Shown here in pieces: positions 16,071 through 25,116 of a stretch of 64,000 nt of DNA (positions are counted from its first letter, which is position 1; every line of letters starts with the position of its first letter). The translations under genes were made by a program, and so were the position numbers. The stretch is from positions 496,001-560,000 of the forward strand of contig NZ_CP018616.1 of the NCBI RefSeq assembly GCF_002849855.1, written 5' to 3'. Under the pieces are notes generated by a model. The model worked only from the letters and a program-made list of their open reading frames with translations. It had not been told where the DNA came from and ran no database searches. Origin of the DNA: Vibrio azureus. GTDB lineage: Bacteria; Pseudomonadota; Gammaproteobacteria; Enterobacterales; Vibrionaceae.

Positions 16071-16862
16071 GTGACCATCTCTCTTTTTTTCCTATTGCTG
16101 TTGTTGGGTGGATTTGTCGGAATTATGGCAGGCCTATTGGGCATCGGTGGTGGACTGATCATCGTTCCCGCTCTGTTATATCTGCTTCCTCTTATGGGGG
16201 TGAGCGTTGAGCTTAGCATGCACATGGCTTTAGCGACCTCATTAGCCAGTATTATCGTAACCTCGGGTTCATCTGCTTTTAATCATCTGACGCTTGGTAA
16301 TGTCGATAAGTTCGTGGTCAAATGGCTGATTCCCGGTGTGGTATTCGGTGGTTTTTTGGGGGCGAATATCGCTGAATGGATTCCTACTCATTACTTACCC
16401 AAAATCTTCGGAATCATTGTTTTATTTCTTGGGTTCCAGATGCTCTATTCGATTAAAGCCATGCATACTAAGCCGATGCCAAGCCGCACAGTGACCACGT
16501 TATATGGTGCCGGAATTGGCGTTATTTCAAGCTTAGCAGGGATTGGTGGCGGTTCTTTATCGGTACCATTTTTGAACAAGCATGGTATAGAGATGCGAAA
16601 AGCTGTTGGCTCATCGTCCTTATGTGGCTTTATGATTGCTATTTCAGGAATGATTGGATTTGTCTTACATGGCGCTCAAGTCGAAGACTTACCCAGTTAT
16701 AGCCTTGGCTATGTTTACTTACCTGCTTTATTGGCGATCGCTATGGCATCCATGGTGACAACTCGTGTTGGGGCTAAAATGGCGACTCATTTGCCAACAG
16801 CGACGCTCAAAAAGATATTTGCAGTATTTTTGATATTTGTTGCAGCAGCGATGCTGTTGTAA
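16071..16862 (+). CDS. TauE/SafE family membrane transporter
   Basis: A 263-residue integral membrane protein with about eight hydrophobic segments in two repeats, each opening with a glycine-rich loop: GLLGIGGGLIIVPALL near residue 21 and SSLAGIGGGSLSVPF near 154. This is the TauE/SafE (YfcA) pattern, whose members export sulfite, sulfoacetate or related anions; the substrate here cannot be told. It starts with GTG only 2 bp after the ptsP stop, so it is translationally tied to ptsP. Confidence 0.85.
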   Translation: MTISLFFLLLLLGGFVGIMAGLLGIGGGLIIVPALLYLLPLMGVSVELSMHMALATSLASIIVTSGSSAFNHLTLGNVDKFVVKWLIPGVVFGGFLGANIAEWIPTHYLPKIFGIIVLFLGFQMLYSIKAMHTKPMPSRTVTTLYGAGIGVISSLAGIGGGSLSVPFLNKHGIEMRKAVGSSSLCGFMIAISGMIGFVLHGAQVEDLPSYSLGYVYLPALLAIAMASMVTTRVGAKMATHLPTATLKKIFAVFLIFVAAAMLL

Positions 16863-16900
16863 AGTGCACCCGTTAACTATTAATAAGAAGAGAATAATTT

Positions 16901-17722
16901 ATGTCTCAGGGCTACTTTGAATTTCCCAATATTGATCCTGTTCTAGTCTCTATTGGCCCTATTTCTATCCGCTGGTATGGGTTGATGTACCTGATTGGAT
17001 TTATGTTCGCGTTATGGCTAGCAAACCGTCGTGCAGATAAGCCTGGTAGTGGTTGGACTCGTGAGCAAATTTCTGATTTGTTATTTGCAGGTTTTCTTGG
17101 CGTTGTCATTGGTGGACGTGTTGGCTACGTTATTTTTTACAACTTTGATCTTTTCCTAGCCGACCCTCTTTATTTGTTCAAAGTATGGACAGGTGGCATG
17201 TCATTCCATGGCGGATTGCTTGGAGTCATTACGGCGATGTTCTGGTATGCGCATAGACATGGCCGCAGCTTTTTTGGTGTCGCCGATTTTGTTGCACCTT
17301 TAGTGCCCTTTGGTCTCGGTATGGGAAGAATGGGTAACTTTATGAACGGTGAATTATGGGGAAGAATGACCGATGTCCCTTGGGCAATTGTATTTCCAAC
17401 GGGTGGTCCTGTCCCGCGTCATCCATCTCAACTGTATGAGATGCTTCTTGAAGGTGTTGTGTTGTTCTTTATTCTTAACTGGTTTATCAAAAAACCACGC
17501 CCATTAGGAGCTGTATCAGGGCTATTTTTGGCTGGATATGGTACATTCCGCTTCATCATTGAGTTTTTCCGTGAGCCAGATGCGCAACTTGGCTTGTATG
17601 GTGACTACATTTCAATGGGGCAGATCCTCTCGTCACCGATGATCATTTTGGGTATTTTGATGATGATTTGGGCTTACAAACGAGGCCTATATCAAGACAA
17701 AGTTCCAGCAGAAAAGAAGTAA
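16901..17722 (+). CDS. lgt: Prolipoprotein diacylglyceryl transferase Lgt
   Basis: A 273-residue inner-membrane enzyme that moves diacylglycerol from phosphatidylglycerol to the lipobox cysteine of prolipoproteins. The Lgt signature [14 protein letters not shown] and the essential HPSQLYE motif are both present, along with seven hydrophobic segments. Clients in this window include BamD, the DUF2799 protein and probably DsbC. It lies 9 bp before thyA. Confidence 0.97.
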   Translation: MSQGYFEFPNIDPVLVSIGPISIRWYGLMYLIGFMFALWLANRRADKPGSGWTREQISDLLFAGFLGVVIGGRVGYVIFYNFDLFLADPLYLFKVWTGGMSFHGGLLGVITAMFWYAHRHGRSFFGVADFVAPLVPFGLGMGRMGNFMNGELWGRMTDVPWAIVFPTGGPVPRHPSQLYEMLLEGVVLFFILNWFIKKPRPLGAVSGLFLAGYGTFRFIIEFFREPDAQLGLYGDYISMGQILSSPMIILGILMMIWAYKRGLYQDKVPAEKK

Positions 17723-17731
17723 GGAATTGGA

Positions 17732-18583
17732 GTGAAACAGTATTTAGATTTGTGTCAACGCATTGTTGACCAAGGCGTTTGGGTTGAAAATGAACGAACT
17801 GGTAAACGCTGCCTGACGGTAATTAACGCCGATCTAACTTATGATGTTGCGAATAACCAATTTCCATTAGTGACAACGCGTAAAAGCTTTTGGAAAGCTG
17901 CGGTTGCTGAGCTGCTGGGCTATATTCGTGGTTATGATAATGCCGAAGATTTTCGTCAACTTGGGACAAAAACTTGGGATGCGAATGCCAACCTCAATCA
18001 AGCATGGCTGAATAATAAGCACCGTAAAGGCGAAGATGATATGGGCCGAGTCTACGGTGTTCAAGGTCGTGCTTGGGCAAAGCCAGATGGCGGTCATGTC
18101 GATCAACTGCGTAAAATTGTCGATGACTTGACTCGTGGAGTGGATGATAGAGGTGAGATTCTCAATTTCTATAACCCTGGCGAGTTTCATATGGGATGCC
18201 TAAGGCCATGTATGTACAGTCATCACTTTTCTTTACTTGGGGATACATTGTATCTAAATAGTACTCAGCGTTCTTGTGATGTCCCACTTGGATTGAACTT
18301 TAATATGGTTCAAGTCTATGTGTTCTTGGCGATTATGGCTCAGATAACAGGTAAAAAAGCAGGTCAAGCCTATCATAAGCTGGTTAACGCGCACATTTAC
18401 GAAGATCAGCTTGAGTTAATGCGTGATGTTCAGCTAAAGCGAGAGCCGTTACAAGCGCCGACTTTCCATATCAATCCAGATATTAAATCATTAGAAGATT
18501 TAGAAACCTGGGTTACGCTTGACGATTTTTGGGTAGAAGATTATCAACATCATGACCCGATCCGCTATCCGTTTTCGGTTTAA
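17732..18583 (+). CDS. thyA: Thymidylate synthase ThyA
   Basis: A 283-residue folate-dependent thymidylate synthase making dTMP from dUMP. The nucleophile is C160 ([10 protein letters not shown]); the nucleotide-binding [16 protein letters not shown] and HIYEDQ motifs follow. The active-site surroundings (RPCMYSHHF rather than the PPCHAFFQF of E. coli) and a somewhat longer chain mark a different subgroup from E. coli ThyA (264 residues). The start is GTG 17732 with GGAATTGGAG upstream. Last gene of the rppH operon. Confidence 0.96.
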   Translation: MKQYLDLCQRIVDQGVWVENERTGKRCLTVINADLTYDVANNQFPLVTTRKSFWKAAVAELLGYIRGYDNAEDFRQLGTKTWDANANLNQAWLNNKHRKGEDDMGRVYGVQGRAWAKPDGGHVDQLRKIVDDLTRGVDDRGEILNFYNPGEFHMGCLRPCMYSHHFSLLGDTLYLNSTQRSCDVPLGLNFNMVQVYVFLAIMAQITGKKAGQAYHKLVNAHIYEDQLELMRDVQLKREPLQAPTFHINPDIKSLEDLETWVTLDDFWVEDYQHHDPIRYPFSV

Positions 18584-18624
18584 TTAAACACGGTTGTTGA
18601 GTGTGAGATTGTTGATTGCGAGAT

Positions 18625-18657
18625 CAAAAAAGCTGACCCTTTGGAGTCAGCTTTTTT
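18625..18657 (+). terminator. Intrinsic terminator after thyA
   Basis: AAAAAAGCTGAC and GTCAGCTTTTTT arms around a CCCTTTGGA loop region. It ends the rppH-thyA operon; the A-run on the left could also serve the convergent nptA. Confidence 0.9.
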
Positions 18658-18728
18658 ATTATCAGATGGCGGCTGTTTTAGGCATTTGCTATTGAGTTAC
18701 AGCCGCACTTTATAGTCGTATCTAGAGT

Positions 18729-19877
18729 TTAAACACTCAGTGCTAGGATAGTTCCAGGAAGAACTAAAAATACAGCGAGTAGATAACCTGCGACAACCGC
18801 TTTGTTTTTGATCGCCATATCTGAAAGGCACTCTGCACACTTAACTGGAATTTCTCGCAACAACGGAATACCAAAGATAAACAGTGTTGCTAGCACATTG
18901 AAGGTAAGGTGAACCAAAGCAATTTGTAGGGCAAAAACAGCAAACTCCCCTGATACTGCAGTGGCAGCAAGCAGTGCAGTAATACATGTACCGATATTGG
19001 CTCCCAATGTGAATGGGTAGATGTCACGGACTTTCAGGACACCAGAGCCTACAAGAGGTACCATCAAACTTGTGGTGGTAGAAGACGATTGAACTAAGAC
19101 CGTCACCAGTGAGCCTGATACGATGCCGTGAATTGGACCACGACCAATTGCATTTTTCAAAATATCACGTGCTCTTCCTACCATCAGGCTTTTCATCAAT
19201 TTACCCATGACAGTGATCGCAACAAAGATAGTACCGATACCCATAGCGATCAGAATAACACCGCCAATGTTGTCACCAAACGTAGACAGTGGCTCTTTGA
19301 TTGCACTTACTACTGGTTTGGTTATTGGCTTAATGAAGTCAAAGCCTTTCATACTCATATCACCTGCGTTCAGTAAAGGTGATACTAACCAATGAGAGAT
19401 CTTTTCTAGAATACCAAACATCATTTCGAGAGGTAGGAAGATCAGTACCGCAAGTAGATTAAAGAAGTCATGAATAGTTGCACTTGCGAATGCCCGCTTA
19501 AATTCTTCTTTACAACGGACATGACCAAGAGAAACGAGTGTATTGGTCAATGTTGTACCAATGTTTGCACCCATGACCATAGGAATCGCGGTTTCTACTG
19601 GAAGGCCGCCAGCCACAAGGCCAACAATAATAGAAGTGACGGTACTGGAAGATTGAATTAATGCAGTGGCCACTAAGCCAATCATTAAACCAGCAATAGG
19701 GTGTGAAGCAAATTCAAACAAGACTTTTGCTTGGTCGCCTGTTGCCCATTTGAAGCCGCTACCAATCATAGATACTGCTAAAAGAAGCAGGTACAGCATG
19801 AATGCCAAGTTAGCCCAGCGCACCCAGCGAGTCGTGCTCGCAATAGGTTGTGCTGTTGAAGTAGCTTGGTTCATCAT
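18729..19877 (-). CDS. nptA: Sodium-dependent phosphate cotransporter NptA
   Basis: A 382-residue membrane protein of the type II Na/Pi cotransporter family. The family mark is an inverted pair of QSSS motifs: ALIQSSSTVTS near residue 72 and VLVQSSSTTTS near 261, each followed by a GANIGT motif. V. cholerae NptA is the characterised bacterial member. SD GGAG lies 6 bp before the first of two adjacent ATG codons. It sits beside nhaR; both are linked to sodium. Confidence 0.93.
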   Translation of the reverse strand: MMNQATSTAQPIASTTRWVRWANLAFMLYLLLLAVSMIGSGFKWATGDQAKVLFEFASHPIAGLMIGLVATALIQSSSTVTSIIVGLVAGGLPVETAIPMVMGANIGTTLTNTLVSLGHVRCKEEFKRAFASATIHDFFNLLAVLIFLPLEMMFGILEKISHWLVSPLLNAGDMSMKGFDFIKPITKPVVSAIKEPLSTFGDNIGGVILIAMGIGTIFVAITVMGKLMKSLMVGRARDILKNAIGRGPIHGIVSGSLVTVLVQSSSTTTSLMVPLVGSGVLKVRDIYPFTLGANIGTCITALLAATAVSGEFAVFALQIALVHLTFNVLATLFIFGIPLLREIPVKCAECLSDMAIKNKAVVAGYLLAVFLVLPGTILALSV

Positions 19878-20453
19878 AATTTTCTCCGTTGACCTTGAGT
19901 TTGTGTGTTTGGTCTGTAGTTGAAACTGTGAGCGATGTTAGTAAAGAAATATTTCATTAATATTACAGTCAGTGAGAGAGGCGTAACTTTTCTAGATTTT
20001 ATGAAGTATTCCATGAGTTTGCATCTTTAAGTTGCTGATTATAATCATAAGTGTGGTGATTTGTAGCTTTTGGGTGAACAGCGAAAGAGAGACGTCACCT
20101 AGGTGTAAACTATGGCTTGTTTAATCTAGAACAAGGCTTCCTTTACCCTGCAAGTTGATGATGATTCTTCTTGGCTTATTTTTTATTAATTAATGGGTTA
20201 GAAGTAATATTCTGTAGAACCGAAACAGACATCGCTGGGGAAAGGCAAGTTCTTGGTGTCAAGATTTACTTTTGTTGGAGGCTTAATTAATTTTCTTGAG
20301 TTTACCTTTTTATATGACATTATGACGCTATAAACTTCGGAAAAAGTAGTCTTTAATTCTCATCTTGTAGGCTTTATCGAATATTTTGAGCCGTTTTTGA
20401 AGTGATTTGGCTATAAAAATATGCCCATAATTATCGACATTAGAGGAAATGAG
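19878..20453. promoter_or_regulatory. Divergent nptA-nhaR intergenic region
   Basis: 576 bp, AT-rich, with no ORF worth calling. On the minus strand CTGTAATATTAATGA (near 19950-19964) resembles one half of a PhoB box, but the second half is poor. A palindrome ACCTAGGT lies at 20098-20105. No tRNA, riboswitch or clear sRNA was recognised. The length leaves room for an sRNA or long leaders. Confidence 0.4.
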
Positions 20454-21344
20454 ATGTCCCATTTAAATTACAACCATCTTTATTACTTTTGGATGGTTTG
20501 CAAACAAGGCTCTGTCACCAAAGCCGCAGAAGCCCTTTTTTTAACTCCTCAAACTGTCACTGGGCAGATCAAAGCATTAGAAGACCGAATGAAGGGCAAA
20601 CTCACTAAGCGCAATGGTCGTACGGTAGAACCAACGGAGTTAGGCCAATTAGTTTATAAATATGCGGATCGAATGTTTGGCTTAAGTTATGAAATGCTCG
20701 ATGTGGTGAACTACAGCCAGCACTCGAATATTTTATTTGAAGTCGGGGTGGCGGATGCGCTTTCAAAGCGTCTTGTTAGCAAAGTATTGATGACAACTGT
20801 GCCATCAGACAATCGTATCCACCTGCGCTGTTACGAAGCGACACATGAACTGCTCTTAGAACGTTTATCTCAACATAAACTGGATATGATTTTATCCGAT
20901 TGCCCCGTTGACTCTACTCAAAGTCCAGGGCTGTATAGTAAAAAGCTTGGTGAGAGTAGCATGAGTTTTTTTGCTTCTTCACCGATCGATAACGTGAGTT
21001 TTCCTGCCATTTTAGAGCAAAAGAAGCTTCTTTTACCTGCTGGTCGAACGGCAATGGGTCGAAAGGTGCTGCAATGGTTTGATCATCAAGGTTTGCAGCC
21101 AGATATTTTAGGTGAATTTGATGATGTTGCACTAATGAAAGCGTTTGCTCGTTATCATGATGATGTGATTTTTCTTGCACCGACGGTGTATATGTCGGAG
21201 ATAGAAGATGAGCGAAACCTTCAGCTCATCAGTCATATTGATGACTTAAAAGAAGAGTATTACGTCATTTTTGCTGAACGGATGATACAGCATCCTGCTG
21301 TAAAGAGCGTATGTGATGCAAACTTTAGTCAAATGTTTGAATAA
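20454..21344 (+). CDS. nhaR: LysR-type sodium-responsive regulator NhaR
   Basis: A 296-residue LysR-family regulator. The start is ATG 20454 ([13 protein letters not shown]) with AGAGGA upstream; an earlier in-frame ATG has no ribosome site. The N-terminal winged helix-turn-helix ([21 protein letters not shown]) has the wording typical of NhaR rather than other LysR proteins. In E. coli NhaR activates nhaA in response to sodium. No nhaA is next to it here; nptA, a sodium symporter, is divergent and might be a target (inference). Confidence 0.9.
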   Translation: MSHLNYNHLYYFWMVCKQGSVTKAAEALFLTPQTVTGQIKALEDRMKGKLTKRNGRTVEPTELGQLVYKYADRMFGLSYEMLDVVNYSQHSNILFEVGVADALSKRLVSKVLMTTVPSDNRIHLRCYEATHELLLERLSQHKLDMILSDCPVDSTQSPGLYSKKLGESSMSFFASSPIDNVSFPAILEQKKLLLPAGRTAMGRKVLQWFDHQGLQPDILGEFDDVALMKAFARYHDDVIFLAPTVYMSEIEDERNLQLISHIDDLKEEYYVIFAERMIQHPAVKSVCDANFSQMFE

Positions 21345-21471
21345 ACAAGGTTTCGTTGGACTCGCAAATAGATTACTATCAATAAAATTATAACTCAAAA
21401 CGATAGAATTTATATAATACAGCAACCTTGCCTAGGTTAGGTCAAGTGCGTTGTCGCTAGGAGTCCAGGAG

Positions 21472-21792
21472 ATGAACTTACAAGAAATGGAGAAAAACGC
21501 CCCGAAAGCCGTGGTATTACTTAAAGCGATGGCTAATGAAAGGCGATTACAGATTCTTTGCATGCTGCATGACCAAGAGCTATCAGTCGGAGAATTATGT
21601 GTAAAATTAGAATTAAGCCAATCGGCTCTGTCACAACACTTGGCTTGGCTTCGTCGAGATCAGCTTGTTACAACACGAAAAGAAGCGCAAACTGTGTTCT
21701 ATAGTTTGCAAAGTGCTAATGCGAAAGCATTGATTCAGCTACTGCATTCAATTTACTGTGTTGATGTCAACGAAGGTGTTGGTTATTCATAA
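21472..21792 (+). CDS. hlyU: ArsR-family virulence regulator HlyU
   Basis: A 106-residue winged-helix regulator from ATG 21472 (MNLQEMEKN), which has TAGGAG 8 bp upstream. The core VVLLKAMANERRLQILCML and the recognition helix LSQSALSQHLAWLRRD match HlyU of V. cholerae and V. vulnificus closely. There HlyU relieves H-NS silencing of hemolysin and RTX toxin genes. Two cysteines (CMLHD and ELCVK) could be redox-sensitive. A terminator follows; the gene is monocistronic. Confidence 0.93.
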   Translation: MNLQEMEKNAPKAVVLLKAMANERRLQILCMLHDQELSVGELCVKLELSQSALSQHLAWLRRDQLVTTRKEAQTVFYSLQSANAKALIQLLHSIYCVDVNEGVGYS

Positions 21793-21815
21793 CAAGAGAC
21801 AACACTTGTTGATAC

Positions 21816-21846
21816 TAAAAAGCTGACAATAATGTCGGCTTTTTTG
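21816..21846 (+). terminator. Intrinsic terminator after hlyU
   Basis: AAAAGCTGACA / TGTCGGCTTTT stem (one G-T pair) with loop ATAA and a following T-run. Confidence 0.88.
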
Positions 21847-21880
21847 TTGTTTATTTTTGTGTTCGATGAACAGAAGATAT

Positions 21881-21907
21881 AAAAAAACCGGCAGATGCCG
21901 GTTTTTT
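21881..21907 (-). terminator. Intrinsic terminator of rpsT
   Basis: Stem AAAAAACCGGC / GCCGGTTTTTT around AGAT. On the minus strand it directly follows rpsT; its symmetry allows action in both directions, protecting against hlyU read-through. Confidence 0.9.
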
Positions 21908-21931
21908 CTTCACTGTAAGATCAAATTTCTA

Positions 21932-22192
21932 TTAAAGAGCTTTGATTTGTGCAGTGAAACGAGACTTGTGACGAGCTGCTTTATTCTTATGAATAAGGCC
22001 TTTAGTCGCCATGCGGTCTAGGATAGGTGTAACTGCAGCAAATGCAGCAGTTGCAGCTTCTTTGTCGCCTGCTTCGATAGCAGCAACAGTTTTCTTCATG
22101 TAAGTACGCATCATTGAGCGACGGCTAGCATTGTGCTGACGACGTTTCTCAGCTTGGATAGCGCGCTTCTTAGCAGATTTACTATTTGCCAA
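21932..22192 (-). CDS. rpsT: 30S ribosomal protein S20
   Basis: 86 residues when started at the TTG at 22192 (reads [16 protein letters not shown]), preceded by GGGAG at 8 nt. S20 of E. coli also starts with UUG and has the same N terminus, so the longer in-frame form (adding MGVRP) is unlikely. The rare start codon is part of S20 autoregulation in E. coli. It binds 16S rRNA during assembly of the small subunit body. Divergent from murJ. Confidence 0.96.
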   Translation of the reverse strand: MANSKSAKKRAIQAEKRRQHNASRRSMMRTYMKKTVAAIEAGDKEAATAAFAAVTPILDRMATKGLIHKNKAARHKSRFTAQIKAL

Positions 22193-22482
22193 GGGTCTAA
22201 CTCCCAAAAACTTAGTTCTGTGACAATTTAAGGGCGAGGAATATCCCTCATTTGCGCTTAAATGTCAAATGATTTGTGCAAAAACCAATCGTACCCAAAA
22301 CAAATTTTGGCTAGAGAGGCTATCGCGGTTAAGATGGCGAGGATTCTAACAGCATTTTTAGACCATTGCTAATAATTATCCACTTAGATCGAGTTAGTAG
22401 ATAGATTTTTAATGCCCATTTAGCGCTTTCAACGATTTATCGAAATCGGGTGAGCCATGTTTAGTGAGATTCTGAGGTAATA

Positions 22483-24045
22483 GTGAGTAAACGACTGCTC
22501 AAATCTGGCATGATCGTCAGTGCCATGACATTAATTTCACGCGTTCTAGGTTTAGTTCGTGATGTAGTAATCGCAAATTTGATGGGCGCAGGCGCGAGTG
22601 CCGATGTTTTCTTCTTTGCAAATAAAATCCCTAACTTTTTAAGGCGACTTTTTGCCGAGGGGGCCTTCTCACAAGCATTTGTGCCAGTATTGACTGAAAA
22701 TCATGCTCAAGGAGATATGGACAAAACCCGAGAATTGATTGCGCGCACGGCGGGTACTTTAGGAGTGATTGTCTCTTTAGTTACACTGCTTGGAGTGATT
22801 GGATCGAGTGTAGTGACCGCATTATTTGGTTTTGGTTGGTTTTTAGATTGGCTTCATGGTGGCCCTTCTGCTGAAAAGTTTGAGCTTGCCAGTGTGATGC
22901 TTAAAATCACTTTCCCATATTTGTGGTTTATTACCTTTGTTGCACTTTCTGGCTCAATACTGAATACCTTGGGCAAATTTGCCGTCTCTTCTTTTACTCC
23001 TGTGTTTTTGAACGTGATGATCATTTTAGCCGCCTGGTTTATCGCCCCACAAATGCCTCAACCGGAGATTGGCTTATCCATTGGTGTTTTCTTAGGTGGC
23101 TTGGTGCAATTCCTATTCCAAATTCCTTTTCTTATTCGAGCTGGAGTGATGGTGAAACCTAAGTGGGGGTGGAGAGATCCAGGTGTTGTTAAAATACGAA
23201 CGTTGATGATTCCCGCATTATTTGGGGTGTCGGTCAGTCAAATAAATTTATTGTTGGATACGTTTATTGCAAGTTTTTTACAATCGGGTTCGATCAGTTG
23301 GTTGTATTATTCAGACCGTTTGTTGGAGTTTCCATTAGGTTTATTTGGTATTGCTATTGCGACAGTCGTATTGCCCGCTTTATCGCGTAAGCATGTCGAT
23401 GCACATAGTGAAGGCTTTGCGCATACGATGGATTGGGGGGTGCGCATGGTGACCTTACTTGGTATTCCTGCCATGCTAGGGTTGATGGTGTTGGCCAAAC
23501 CTATGCTGATGGTCTTGTTCATGCGGGGTGAATTTTCACCTCAAGATGTTGAGCATGCATCACTTTCATTGCTGGCTTATGCGTCAGGTTTGCTATTCTT
23601 TATGTTGATTAAAGTGTTGGCTCCTGGTTATTACTCACGTCAAGATACGAAAACGCCTGTCAAATACGGCATTATTGCGATGTCAACCAACATGGTATTC
23701 AATGCGATTTTGGCTTATTTCTATGGCTATGTTGGATTAGCAATGGCAACGGCTTTGTCTGCATTTGTGAATATGGCACTGCTGTATCGTGGTTTGCACA
23801 TTGCAGGTGTTTATCATATGACGAAACGTACCCTACTGTTTATCTTACGTTTGATGATTGCTGGGGCTGCGATGGTGGCTGTGATTGTCTGGCAGCTTGC
23901 CGACATGTCGGTGTGGTTGGATTGGGACTTTGCTCGCCGCGGTGGTACTCTTGGAATGTTGATTGCACTTGGTACGGCCGTTTACCTTGCTGTTGTCTTT
24001 TTACTCGGTGTAAGGCTAAAAGACCTAAAAGCTGGGACAGAATAG
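22483..24045 (+). CDS. murJ: Lipid II flippase MurJ (MviN)
   Basis: A 520-residue polytopic inner-membrane protein of the MOP superfamily with about 14 hydrophobic segments. It flips lipid II, the peptidoglycan precursor. The N terminus MSKRLLKSGMIVSAMTLISRVLGLVRDVV and the central cationic cavity region (FLRRLFAEGAFSQAFVP) are typical. The start is GTG 22483 with GAGGTAA upstream. It lies between rpsT and ribF; E. coli has murJ elsewhere, so this insertion is a Vibrio arrangement. Confidence 0.96.
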   Translation: MSKRLLKSGMIVSAMTLISRVLGLVRDVVIANLMGAGASADVFFFANKIPNFLRRLFAEGAFSQAFVPVLTENHAQGDMDKTRELIARTAGTLGVIVSLVTLLGVIGSSVVTALFGFGWFLDWLHGGPSAEKFELASVMLKITFPYLWFITFVALSGSILNTLGKFAVSSFTPVFLNVMIILAAWFIAPQMPQPEIGLSIGVFLGGLVQFLFQIPFLIRAGVMVKPKWGWRDPGVVKIRTLMIPALFGVSVSQINLLLDTFIASFLQSGSISWLYYSDRLLEFPLGLFGIAIATVVLPALSRKHVDAHSEGFAHTMDWGVRMVTLLGIPAMLGLMVLAKPMLMVLFMRGEFSPQDVEHASLSLLAYASGLLFFMLIKVLAPGYYSRQDTKTPVKYGIIAMSTNMVFNAILAYFYGYVGLAMATALSAFVNMALLYRGLHIAGVYHMTKRTLLFILRLMIAGAAMVAVIVWQLADMSVWLDWDFARRGGTLGMLIALGTAVYLAVVFLLGVRLKDLKAGTE

Positions 24046-24116
24046 GGTAGATTAGTATATAATCTGCCAGTTAAACACAGTGCAAATCAAAACAACAGAG
24101 GCATAAGCAGTATCCG

Positions 24117-25052
24117 ATGGAACTGATTAGAGGCATTCACAATATCAAGCCACGCCATCATGGCTGTGTGCTGACGATTGGTAACTTTGATGGCGTACAT
24201 AAAGGACATCAACGAGTACTGCAGCAGTTGTCAGAGAAAGCTGAACAACTGGCTTTACCTTCGGTTGTGATGACGTTCGAGCCCCAACCAATGGAGTTGT
24301 TTGCTCGAGATAAAGCGCCAGCAAGGTTAGCACGTCTACGAGACAAATTCGTTCAGCTGAAACACTTTGGCCTTGACCGCTTGTTTTGCGCAGGCTTTAA
24401 TCGCAGTTTTGCCAATTTAACAGCAGAGCAATTTATCTGTGACTTGTTGGTCAAGCGATTGGGTGTTAAGTTTCTTGTTGTTGGCGATGACTTTTGTTTT
24501 GGTAAAGGCCGAACCGGAAGCTTCGCTATGCTGGAGCAGGCTGGCCGAAAGTACGGCTTTGAAGTCGTCAGCACTCAAAGCGTATGCTGGCATGATAAAA
24601 GAATCAGTAGCACTGCCATCAGACAAGCACTTGCTCGTGGTGACTTGCGTGCGGCACAAAACATGTTGGGTCGTAACTATAGCATTAGCGGTCGTGTCTC
24701 TCACGGGAGAAAGCTGGGGCGAACCATTGGTTTCCCAACCGCGAATATCCCACTAAAACGATGTGTATCTCCTGTTTCTGGGGTCTATGTGGTGCAAGTG
24801 CATGGTGTCAGTGAACAACCGATTGGCGGCGTGGCTAATATTGGCCAGCGACCAACGGTAAATGGCATTCGTCAGCAACTTGAAGTGCATCTATTTGACT
24901 TCAAGGCTGACCTATATGGCAAACATTTAAACGTCGAACTTTTATATAAACTACGTAATGAAGAAAAGTTTGAATCGTTTGAATTATTGAAAAAACAAAT
25001 TGAATTGGATGCTGAAGCAGCAAGGGTGTGGCTGCGTCAGCTTAAGCGTTGA
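24117..25052 (+). CDS. ribF: Bifunctional riboflavin kinase / FAD synthetase RibF
   Basis: 311 residues with two domains. The N-terminal adenylyltransferase has LTIGNFDGVHKGHQ (residues about 20-33) and ISSTAIRQAL; the C-terminal flavokinase has GRTIGFPTANI near 202 and the NIGQRPTV loop. It turns riboflavin into FMN and then FAD. First of the ribF-ileS-lspA-fkpB-ispH group, in the E. coli order. Confidence 0.97.
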   Translation: MELIRGIHNIKPRHHGCVLTIGNFDGVHKGHQRVLQQLSEKAEQLALPSVVMTFEPQPMELFARDKAPARLARLRDKFVQLKHFGLDRLFCAGFNRSFANLTAEQFICDLLVKRLGVKFLVVGDDFCFGKGRTGSFAMLEQAGRKYGFEVVSTQSVCWHDKRISSTAIRQALARGDLRAAQNMLGRNYSISGRVSHGRKLGRTIGFPTANIPLKRCVSPVSGVYVVQVHGVSEQPIGGVANIGQRPTVNGIRQQLEVHLFDFKADLYGKHLNVELLYKLRNEEKFESFELLKKQIELDAEAARVWLRQLKR

Positions 25053-25116
25053 ACGGTTTATTCCACCGAACAACATAATGTCTAACTTTCGCCCAATATA
25101 ACGGAATTAAGAATCG

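Noticed and set aside
19950..19964. PhoB box in front of nptA
   Set aside because: Only one half resembles the consensus; too weak to call.
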